This document shows, one piece after another, positions 12,901 through 24,900 of a stretch of 64,000 nucleotides of DNA (within the stretch, counting starts at the first letter, position 1; each line of letters opens with the position of its first letter). The notes beneath the pieces are model-generated. The model searched no databases. It was not told the origin of the DNA and saw only the letters and a list, made by a program, of their open reading frames with translations. Source of the stretch: Atriophallophorus winterbourni (Eukaryota > Platyhelminthes > Trematoda > Plagiorchiida > Microphallidae). A program made the position numbers and the translations under genes. The DNA is taken from positions 38,769-102,768 of the forward strand of contig JACCGJ010003306.1 of the NCBI GenBank assembly GCA_013407085.1, in the 5' to 3' direction.

Positions 12901-15900
12901 ACCGATTTACGAGAAGTTTAAATATGTATTTTGTTGTTTGTCGAAATGCAGCCGCTGAAATCACTAGTGCAATAATTTTCGTGGGCATGCAAGGACTTTT
13001 GGCTGAAAATTAGCATGAGCGAAACTAAAGTCCCTGGTCAAGGGAATGTATCCCCTCCCATTATCACTGTTGAAAACAGTCAGCTTGAACAAGTACATTT
13101 TGGTTCAATTAATTCGGATAATATCTCGTTAGACACCGAGGTTGATAAGCAAATCGGCAGAGGAGCTGTCAACTCGTGCCCCCACATATCATTTGTGCAT
13201 CGAGCATGAGCATATAAATGGCTGAATTTGATAACTATATCCTGACCAAATCCAACATCGCACCTCAAAACATAATCTGACTTTTCATATTGACAAAATA
13301 TCTGTATTGCTTTTATGCAGTCCCTATATTTTCAATCTGTGCTTACTGTAAAGTATTGGCTTTTTAGTCCATTAAAATTTCGAATTACATTGAATTCATG
13401 AATGATACGAGCGTAAGACGAATGTCTTGCGTTTATGTTGCATCATTCGCATTTTGAACATATCTTGGATAGACAGAGTGAAAAAATTTAAAAAAAATAT
13501 ACGGAAGCTCTATATATGGATCCTTGTGTTTGGAAAGAACTTACACTTCACCACGCACATTGAAGGCACTTTGTAAACCGTTATCTGCTGGCTGGGAAAT
13601 AGTAGATACTGCTTTCAGCTACTGAACGTAGACAACGCCAACATTGAGCAAATGACGCTGATCAGCTTAGTAATGGCTACGTCTGACAGCGCTGCGGAAG
13701 AAATTTTCCTCCCACATCGGACTGTATAATCATTTAAAACGCTGTAGAGCTTGCTTCAAGTGCTTGTGATGTATCCGTGGTTGATATTAGCCAAGGGAGG
13801 TCAACACTAATCACATGCGGTAATAAAATTATGCTTCCAAGACGTACGCAAATGTAAATCAACACTCGTTTTCCACAAAGGTGTGTTTAATAACATAATA
13901 TGCATTGTTGAATTTGCTATCGAGCGATAGAAATCTTCATTTTGTTATCATGGCACCTGGCATGAATCAGATCAATTTCTCGTTGCCGGTTCAGCTTGTC
14001 AGTTTAGAATGTATCTTGAGACGAAACTTAGTGTTGTCTACAATGATAAGCACCGGAGACTTCACACTAGTAGGCAAGTCGTTTGTAGATATTAGAAACA
14101 AGTGTGTAGCAAGGACCAATTCTTACCGGACACTGCAGACCACTTGAATGGATTTCGATTGCTGAGTTTTGTCTCGTACGTGAAACACACTGTAAACTAA
14201 CCCCATAATTGATGGACGTAGCTTACCGTCTGCTCCGGAGACAAAGAGTTAGGACAAGAGGAGTTCGCAATTGGCACGACCAAATGCTTCTACCATGTGG
14301 CCATCATTCTGTAGCTTGGATTAACCTTCTTCAGATAAAATCAATTTTGTGAGACAATATCTTTTTTTCTGAACGCATATTGAGCTGTGGGTATTATGTT
14401 ATTGCTTTCAAAGTGGTTCCAAAAATCATTGATTATGATGAGCGCCATTAATGCAGAAAAAAGAGCTGCAGAAGAAAATATTCTGGATTTGTTACTTCCG
14501 TTCCGTGGAAGATTGCACTAACTAATGAAGTTTTACATATATTCGAACGAAACTCTGTTCGAGCATTAACTTGAATTGGCAGACATTGAAATTGCTTTTT
14601 CGGAGTACTTCTTATACAAAACATGGTGTCCAACAACGTTTACGAAATCTTTAGATGAAATTGCTATTCCTATTTAGTTTTCCGGTATTCTGATTTAGTA
14701 CTTTGGTGATTGTTGACGTAATGTTGCCATAAATTATACACAACCACAGTTTATTTTACCTTTAATGTTTTGACAACCGACCTGGTTTGAAATATAGTGT
14801 TCGCATCGAATATTTTGGAGGAAGTAGGAATAAAATCTGGATCAAGGAATGTATCTAAACTAATTACAGCTTTAATGTAAGGTTTAATGTACGCATGGTT
14901 AAGTCACGAAATTTGATCTGACGTCAGCGGTTACTTACAAACAATTTATTGGACAGACACGAGTCGTTAAAGACTTTATGATGAGCATGCGTTGCTCATT
15001 AGATGCTTACGAGTTATTACATTTTGTGAAATCTCTTAATACAATTAATTTGAATGTATAGCATGCATAACCATTGTCAACACGTTTTCTTAAAGAATGT
15101 TTATTACGTAGAGCTAAATCACACAAACCTATTTATTATATAGGAACTATTTACACACACCACATCAAGCGCACACCAATTATCAAAATACTCGAACTGT
15201 TCGTTACCCAAGCATATCAGTTTATCAACGTTATACTTGAAAGCACTGTTATATAGGGTTTATAGAACGAACCACTATGTTCAAATAGAGAATCACAGAT
15301 TGATTCACAGTTAAGCGGTCAATTCGATTAAAAGGACAAATATAAAGTGGTGGTCTTTCCCCCCGCACGCGCACTCCACAACCGATTTCTGTGTTTGCCT
15401 TCACCAAGTGGAAAAATAAACATTAGGTTCAGTGAGCCATGAAATTGTAGAAAATAGTTAAGCAACGTTGTATTTGAAAGCAACTGCTAAGCAGGGTTCG
15501 TACAACGAATCACAATGTTCAAATACAGAATCATAGTGATTACATTTGAAGTGATCAATACGATTAAAATGAACATTGTATTGTGGTACTCACCTATCCC
15601 GCAGTTACACCTTAATCAGGTGGAGGCAGTATTGGAATAGTTGCAAAATTCTGAATTACAAGCGATCTCGCGTGTGAGTAAAATTTGATTGAAAATTGAA
15701 AATTGACATGTAGTTTGCAAATAGCAAGTGTAAAACACTTACTAATGGCAGAAGATGGTGACAATTAAATCTCACAGTTTGCGATAATTATATCAAGCTT
15801 TACGAGGTCTTTGTTCATTAGGGTAAATTTAACTTTTTCATCGGTTATTTTGGGCAATGAAATGCACTGCTTCTCAACTAGGAAATCGTAGCTATCTAGG

Positions 15901-18900
15901 TTAGCTTTTGTCTTTAAAATAAAGTTCAAATTTACAACATACGATTGCATGCTACACTTTACCATGGTTAAAAATACTGGTCGATCCAAGAGACAATTTC
16001 TGCCATGTTTATGTTTTAAAGCTCGTTGTAGATAAACGATTGAGAAAATTCAGTGGCATTGATTTATATATGACGATATAGATGTCTTCTGCTGATGTGA
16101 TATATTGTATTCTTAATCCAAGAAACGATCATATCACAGACAAAAATTGTAGAGGTAATACAAAGTTGATTTTGATTTTGCGGATTTCTGATTTGAATTA
16201 AAAATATTATCTTAAATTGATTTAGATCATTATCTAGGTCAATATATTTTTGATTAAAACAGTTAAATTGTTATTATCTCTACTTAATATCTGAAATGTC
16301 AACCAGTACCAGTATTTGATTAATCTTATTTACCATTCACTATAAAAGCGAAATCTTAATATGAATACTGAGCCCACGTGATACATCGAGAGAATTGTGC
16401 ATGCACGTACACGTGTGAGTTTCAGCTTGTCAATTTTCTGACGAGAATTTTGGCTGCGCTATCATAACAGCATTTATGTGAGTGGTTAAAGTGAGACAAC
16501 TGTAGTTTTTGTACTAGGGTAGGACTAGTAAACATACATGTAAATTTAGTCAGTGAGTACACGATGAGAAAGCAAACGTCGCACCGCACTTTCAGTCGAT
16601 TGACTGTGGATGCGCCTGGATCGTCTGCTTCGTGTGCATCGTCGTATATGATATCAATCTAGGCGTTCATTTCAGAAAACATGGTGATAAATAAAGTAAT
16701 GTGTTGCTAAAATTCCCCGCACTTAAATATAGATAAATAATTATCGTAAATACCATATAGAATACCTGAGGACATATTTTAATGGCTAATTATCAGTTAT
16801 ACACATACTGTACACCATCGAAATCTTGCAAAAGCACAATGCAGCTTGGAGAGAAATTCAGAAGTAAGCGTATAATCGAATGACCAAAATTATTTTGTTA
16901 CTTCTGTTCAAACGAGAGTTCACTCTAGTGTGCTCCGTGAGTTCGTGTTATTAGAGCAGGTGTCTTCCGGTTAACGCATTGCTATAAATTGCGTTGCATT
17001 TCCACGTAAAGGGATGAACTAGTTAATTGTTAAATTAATTTCTGGGAGAAATACTTGCAAAAATCATATATCCAATATCGAATATCCTTCGTGAATATAT
17101 TTACACCTATTGTTTCAAACTTGAATTTACAATCACATTTCAAACACGAGGTTGTCTTTCACTGTGTATTTTATCTAAATCTAGGTTGTTTGACTGTAAG
17201 CGAGTCACGGTTTCATACAAGTCCATCAGTTATTGCTAATTTTTTCGACACATTTATTTGTTTCTAATAAATGAAAATTAAAAGAGATGATTATAATTGT
17301 AAGAAAAATCCTCATTTGCCTGCATTTCCACCACACAACCCACAGTCATGTCTATTGCTGTTGCACCCCTTAGGTAGCAACAGTAAGATCAGGATCCACA
17401 TAACTTCAAACAGTGTAGTAATGGTAGACTTGATTTAGGTTTGTATTTTACTGTTGGATAAGGTTGGTATTACCAGCCTGTTCACTCACATATTCACACG
17501 TGTGGATGGTTTAAACCCTTGCTTGAAACAAGTATTCCCTTTTGCAGACGATAACCTCACACATCCTACAACTGTTTTCGTGCCATTTGCACTCATCCAG
17601 GATGGACATACGATCAGGCTCTGCATGTATACAGTTTCTAACTGATGAGTGCAAGCAGCATGAAACTGGTCGTGGGCTGTTTTTGATGGAACAGTATGCA
17701 TGATCTGAGCCTATGGGATTAAACCCATGCACTTGTGTGTGGGAACATGTCCAATTAGTCTCCACATTTCCGTCTCTCATTATTCATAACATTGGAATCT
17801 TTGTCCAGCGGGTTCCATTTGTTCTTATTCTGCATTTTCAACCAATGGCGATCATGTTGTTCCATTCGGGGTTAGTTTTCCGAGTTGGTAATAAAACGAA
17901 AAATTAAATGTTCTTAAGTTGGTGTATTATATTCCTATCGTATGCCCTTCTTAAGATTTGTTCGACCTAACTATTTAGCAATACAGAAGATATAGTAAAT
18001 GAAAGAAGAAAGAAATGAAGAAAGGATGGAGGATAGAAAATAAGATTTTTGTAATTGCAAATTTTGAATTACATAGAAACGGTTTCCCGGCAAAATGTTT
18101 GCCAATGATTATGACATTAAATTTGTCGGCGTGAACAGCTATTGGTTCAAGGTGTCCTTTCCAATTTGGAATGTTCTCAAATTAACTGAGATGCAACACA
18201 GTATTACGATGTGCTATAGATCGAGAAGATAGTATAATCTTTCCATAGATAATGTATCAATTGTTATAAATCAATCTTGCTTCTTATTGTTTGGATATCA
18301 GTATTACTTTATGGAATTTAATAAATAATGTGCTAAGTTGAGGTAGCTAGTTTACAAGTAAAACTAATTTGAATACAAATAACTCTTCTGGTGTTTTCAA
18401 TAAACGACCTTTTGACACAGAATTCAGAATTTCTAGCATAGATTTTTCCAGACATTCACGAATGTAATTAATTTGTCACAGTCGACGAAGTAATAATTAT
18501 TTACAATTTCAATTCAATTAAATCGTGTTCCTCCTTTATGCAGGTGCTTTGAAGACTTTATGTCAATGCCCACCAACTCGATGGCTCGATATAGTATCGT
18601 CGTTGTGGGAAACTCGTCTGCTGAATATTTTTTTGATCCGGTTACAGAAAGGTTATGCGTCACCATTCCTTATGAAAAGCCGAAAGGTATGCAAGATCAG
18701 CAGCACTCATAATATTCAATTTTGTGATGTTATGTGTTCAGTTTACGAATCTATCGAATCACTTTCAATCACATCCTTCTTAGGAATACGTCAGGCCAAT
18801 GCACCTAAAGTCAGCTTGAAGCAGATTTCAGCTAATTCACCGGAATATATATGAAGAAGTCCTGTTCACCATCAGCCTTGACACAGGCGATAGTTGATCT

Positions 18901-21900
18901 CTTATTTAAGGATTAAAACTTAATATACACGCTGCAAACGTATCATGAACTTGCTTGCTTGATCTGCGTGGTTGACGTGCGTGAACCTATTGAATCCAAA
19001 CCTGAACCGGTTGAGAGCACAAACCAAGGCATATATATATATATATCCTCTAATTTGCCATATCTCCACAATATTTTAGTTGTATTTCAATGGATATACT
19101 TAAAAGTTTCACTGAATTTGTACACCTATTGCAAAATATTACCCACTATTGCAAGCGCCAGCAGTTGCACCATTATCCTATACTCATTTTTTCGCTTTTA
19201 CTATTGCGACTTCACTTTCTTTCTCACGCTAGAGGGATGCGAATACAGTCAGTTCAATGGAAGATTTATGTGCTTCAATAGCTGCTTGTATAATGGTGGT
19301 CAAGGGAATAAGAAGCCGTTGTTTTTGATCATCACTCTTGAACGTTTAGTTTCTGGGTAAGCATTATACGCTACAATATAAAAATGAAATTTCTTGGTCA
19401 ATTGGCTGTGTCTTTACCCTTTGTCACTTTTGAAAACCATAAGGTAGAACCAGTAAAACACTTCACATATTTTGGTTTACATGTAGTCATTTTTATTCTG
19501 TCCGTGTCTGTTTACTTAGAACAGTTTACCATCTACCGTTGCTCGATCCACTAGCTTGCATGAATTTAAAACGAAATTACATGAGTTTATTGAATTGTGT
19601 GTTTGCCCACTACTTATATACTGTTCAATATAATTGCTTATCTTGTTTTATACACTTACATTTTAACTTTTATGATTCTATGATTATTGTTAATCTTGTT
19701 AAATTTTGACCATTAAAAAACCTTTAAACTTGAATTAAAAAACGGGTAACCTCTCGCTAGATAATGATATTCTAAAGGGGATTGTTACAGCAACCCTCCT
19801 CTCTTCCCATTTGAACTCCCACATCTGAAATAACTGTAATTTTGAATGTGATGACAAGTCGATGCGTTGCGTACGGCGCATGTGTAATATATATAGAAAG
19901 AAAAACGCGAGTTGTAATCAGAAATTTAACCTTTAGGTAAATCGCACTAGCATTACAATGAGGTTTGCAAGGAAGTGTGAAAGCTCATGATTTATTTCCT
20001 ACAATATGGAAATCATTGTTCAAAACCACTGTATTTCGAGGCAAGCTGTAAAGCGAAATCTGGTTTCGATCAGCTGCTACGTTTAGCTCCTAAACATAGA
20101 TCACACAGTCACCTAACAACCACCGCAAATCGAATATGTACTGCATTACTACCGTGAACACGGTGTACAAGAGCGATACTTCCGAATTTGGCTATATAAT
20201 ATGTTGAATTGGTGTTGAACTTAAGACCATCTGCGCGTGCAATGGACTCCCATGTTTGCTAATTCTGAATTAAAAAAATTGAACTATTCCACAGTCTACC
20301 CATATATCTAATGGGCATTTATCAGCGACAATGAATTTGTAAAGAGTTTAATCACTGGAAATTGATTATCGGGTGGGACACGGTCAGGTAGCTGTGGCGT
20401 CGAAATTTTAAAGAATAAAAGGTCGTCAGGCTGCATTGAAATTTCACATGTTGCACAATACCAGTGGCAGTCGTTTGTCCTACAGGACTGAAGTCTTATA
20501 TCATTGCTCTTGATAATTAATGTGTGATCATGATACTGGTCTGCAAAGTGCCAAATTGCACCAAGATTTACAACGAAGATAAGGCATAACAATTGCGAAA
20601 TTCTTTTTTTCTGTTTTGGTTGACAAGGTTATTTAATATGAGCTTCGTATTTGAACGAAGACTAAGTGTCAGTGTAGAAAAGTCAAAATCAGAGCGACAC
20701 ATGTGTATTCACTACACGTCAACAAACATATGAATCATCATGGGAATTACAATACGGAGATAGACACACTGACAGCTACTGCATTCTTATTGGACAATGA
20801 GTATTCATGCTGACGGCCACTCCACATCCTTCCGTTTTTCAAATGAACTTACGTACTGTGCGGTTGCGCAAATTTATTTCGTTTGGAGGCTCTGCATCTC
20901 TTTCATGTTTGATCGGCTCATCGGCATCTTGGACGCGACAATTGAATTTATATCGTTCAAATGTATCGTTCACTTGACCGAGGCAATATTCTTCGAGCTT
21001 CGCGAAGATAGTTTCCAAGACATCTGCATCTTCGTTCTCATCAAAGGTGGAACACCGTATAAACTTCGTCGCCTGTTCACCAAGCGCATTCCTCAGCGTC
21101 ATCATTTGATACGTTTTATCGGTATTCGTTAGATTCGCCAACGTCCGAAAGTGGCTTAACTGTTGCTTCCACAGTTTCCATCTCTGGTTCGCTTGACCGA
21201 GGCAATGTTCTTCGAGCTTCGCGAAGATTGTTTCCCAGTCGTCTGTGTCTTCGTTCTCATCAAAGGTGAAACACTGTATGAACTTCGTCGCCTGTTCACC
21301 AAGCGCATTCCTCAGCGTCACCATTTGATACGCTTTATCGGTATTCGTCAGATTCGCCAACGTCCGAAAGTCGCTAAACTGTTCCTTCCACAGTTTCCAT
21401 CTCTCTGCCAATCCTTCATCACCTTCCATTGTGAGTGTTGCCAGTGGTCGAACATTAAAGCCGCTAAAACGGGCGTTGTGAGTTCTATCCGACGGTTTCT
21501 CGTCGATCACCCTCGTCACCATGTAGAAAAGTCAAGATCAGAGCGGCACATGTGTATTCACTACACGTCAACAAACATATGAATCATCATGGGAATTACA
21601 ATACAGAGATAGACACACTGACAGCTACTGCATTCTGATTGGACAATGAGTATTCATGCTGACAGCCACTCCACAGTCAGTAAAATTCCTGTGTTTCACT
21701 GTGTTGCATATGCCACCCACGTAATGCATGCATGCGACAGAACATGAGCATTAATCGGGTTGCCTACTAACAAATGTAACTTTCTGCGCCATCATATAGC
21801 ACGTTTGGATCTTGTTTAAATTACCTACAATTGCTGTTACTGTGTTGCTTCTATATCGAAACCACGTTCTTTAAAATTCTTTGAATTGAAACACACATTT

Positions 21901-24900
21901 GATTAAACCTACCATTGTATGATTCATTTTTACTCTTTATATACACATTTGACTCAGGGTGATTGGCAAGAAATTATATCTAATTCTGACCATGGATGAT
22001 CGTTATTAACACATGCATACCAAGCATACAAATTTTTCGCAAAACGGAAATCTATGGGCACTGTTTGATAATAAATTTGCAATAAAAATAATGTTTAACT
22101 AACACCAAATTTAGAAGCAACATTCGCACGTCTTTTCCTATTTAGTATGACGCTTGCTACCTCATTTTATATAGTTGGTACTCGGACACGAATGTGACTC
22201 CATCATTTGGCTGATAATCTAATTTGATGGTGGTTTGTACTGCATTGTTAATCATTTTTCTAAATCATAAACTACCCATCTTCTAATATGCAAATCGTCG
22301 TCATAGCAGTTCATAGATATAGCTTGACTGACGTAGAGCTAAGCACGTGTGGCTGCTTTCGACGTTAGGGGAGCGCCACAGATCTCAACTCTAAATATGG
22401 TGCCGTCTGGACACGGTCTGCAATCCTCATTCGGTGCATAGGGATTAAGCAACAACCGAAAAGCAGACTGCAATTTTAAGCACCAGCTAAAAAATGCTAG
22501 CAGAAATAAAGATCAGCTTTGAAACTGGGAACGTGGTACGTCAGGCATATGCATCATGAGTGTCATGAAGATGTGTTCAAAGTCAAAGTAGTAAAAAAAT
22601 CAGCAGTCATTTACAATGAGCTAAATAGGCTGAAAGTCAACGTGATTGCGCTGCTACTAGAAACTTGTATGCTAACAGAATAAGATTATAAAAATTTTTG
22701 GAAAGGAAGGGTTTCTGTTGGGCATCGACTGTGTTGAATAGGAGTTGCTGTGACGAAATAACAGATCAATGCAGCTGCGGAAGCGAACGGACATAGGTTC
22801 TACATCTAAATTGCGTTAGTGGTATTATTATGTTGGTCACCGTTTATTCGCGACACTCCATGTGACGCCTGCGACTACTCACAACAATCCCACTGGAAAC
22901 CTTTGCAATATCATTAGGTGATATATTGCCAGAGTTTATACAGACTACGAGTCTCGCCCAAATTGATCAGGGCTGTTCAGGGTAGGAAAAACAACTAAAA
23001 TTGGACAACGCCTTTTGTAACTACGCGCACACATCCGTCTATTTGTAACAAACAACTTCTATCAAACCAAGCCATAACAAAAATGTAATGAAAACATCCG
23101 CGGTCGAAGTCTTGGCATCAACTTTATCTTATTTTCTTATGGGTTCTAATATGAAAAGCATACTATTCACAAAATCATTTCAGAGCGCAGAATGTGACAC
23201 TGACCACCGATTGGATTGTGCGAAACTGAAACTTCACCAGACAGGATTTCACCACTCCTAATTTACTGGTAAGCTTAGGTCAAATGTGCTAGCACCTTTA
23301 TGCTGAACTATTTGAGCCTACTTTCCCAGACTAGCTCCACCAAAATGAGCCCACGAAAACTGAGAATCGTTTAAAAGCTGCATTTAACATGTCGCTCTTA
23401 TCACTTACAGTGTAACGAAACCTCGATTGAGCCACTGGTTCGAAACAAAAGCTTGTTTGATTACTGTTTCCTAGAAGGGAAACGGACAGTGTTTTCTACT
23501 TCAACCGAATGCCAACAGATGAAAAGTTACGACTTCATTGAGCTTTTAGAAACAAAGTCCAGTATGGATGTCGAAACTCCGTTTGCCGTGCATGCGTTAT
23601 TGCTTTTTGACGTTTAATCATCAGGAAAGATAACATCATTGGCAAAAATTTGTTCGAAGCATCGTAAACCATCACTCACGCGGGGTAGTCGAGTTTATAT
23701 TTTCCCTTTAAGTGGTTTCTCGTCGGTCCATAGGTCGCAGCCGATCGAAGATGCTAGTTAATTGAGTTGTTGAGCGCCACGTCTCAAGGAATTCTCGGTC
23801 CCATCGGTTGTTTCCTTCGCCTACTATCTTTTACAAGACTACTTTAACTCGTTAGATTTTCACTTAGGTGTGAAGGGTTTTGTTGATGTCAGCGGTTACA
23901 TTTCATGGGCTTTTGAAATTACTGATTCTGTTAACAAGGATGTATTTTTGCTTCCACTCTGTTCAATATTTTACTCCGTTACCGACATCTTCAACGCTAG
24001 CCGCTTCAACATCAAACAATCTTATGAGTTTGCTAATGCGCGAGCTTCTGATTCCCGGCTATGCAACCATCATTGCTCACTCCGAAAAGCAATCGTAGTC
24101 GTTAATGGACAGCATTAAATCGGAATGCAAAAAATTGTGTTTATTATATTCTAAAGGATAGTATGTAATTTGAGTTGCTTCATGGCGTATATGTATGCAG
24201 TGACGGATTTTCCGAACCTTCTTGCATGGAACTTTACTGGCAATGATCAGAACGTACATAATCTCAAAATTAAAACGCTCACAGCAAGCTTGAGTTCCCT
24301 ACCTCAAAAATGATGGACTTTTGCTTGATAACAACCACAATCATGGAGCGTAAACTCTGAAATGAATTCCAGAAACTAAAGTACGAGTAACGGATGCAAC
24401 GTTTGCGAATCCTCATTATACTCCATAGAAGCATACTAGACGCTACAATCACCCTTTATTCATATTCATAGATTTATTCATAGATTATATGCAGGTAAAA
24501 AGCTATGCTTTACAAGACCCACAAAAATGTACATCGGGTCGGATGGTAAAAAATATCAAAATATTGTTAGATTATTGTCAAACATAAAAACATACTTTTC
24601 CATGTGGATATCTAGTGATTTTTTGAAAACTTCAACAGTTCCAGATTGTACCACATGAGTAGGTAAACTGTTCCACAGTTTATTTGAACACCGTAAGTAG
24701 CGAGATTGCATGATCCCCATTCACGTATTAAGTAACGCCGATATTCTTATTCCGAACGTGTCGGCTAGCTTTGGGATGCGCTCTCCTAATATATTGTTAC
24801 CGCTCCCTGCGTTGAGAGATTATGACACATTTGTTGAACAGCGATTTGTCATCACCTGTGTTTCTACCCATTGTGTGTATTCAACTCGACAATAAGTTAC

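Larger units (their letters stand above)
9288..18543 (+). other. p53-family intron 4 (9.3 kb)
   Basis: It contains a CR1-like remnant (11128-12060), an F remnant with a nested CR1 end (12985-13810) and a tandem pair of R-family repeats (15236-15660). Otherwise 9290-11120, 12060-12980, 13820-15230 and 15670-18540 show only AT-rich DNA with no supported gene. Confidence 0.6.
20668..21680 (-). mobile_element. Compact LTR element (TRIM / TR-GAG type) with target duplication
   Basis: Two 154 bp direct repeats (20673-20826 and 21522-21675) begin TG and end CA. They differ at about five positions by eye and are flanked by the 5 bp duplication GTCAG (20668-20672 and 21676-21680). The interior holds one gag-like frame on the minus strand and no protease, RT or integrase. 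In element orientation a purine-rich AAAAACGGAAGGA lies just before the 3' LTR (20827-20840), a fitting polypurine tract. TGGTGACGAGGGTG follows the 5' LTR where a primer site belongs. Known: such short gag-only LTR elements depend on enzymes of autonomous relatives. It lies antisense in intron 6 of the p53-family gene. Confidence 0.88.

Noticed and set aside
12644..12988. 114-codon minus-strand frame in intron 4
   Set aside because: No recognisable domain, and lies antisense in an intron.
18525..18854. 109-codon plus-strand frame over p53 exon 5
   Set aside because: It is a different frame from the exon; the exon frame matches the p53 family and both neighbours in phase.
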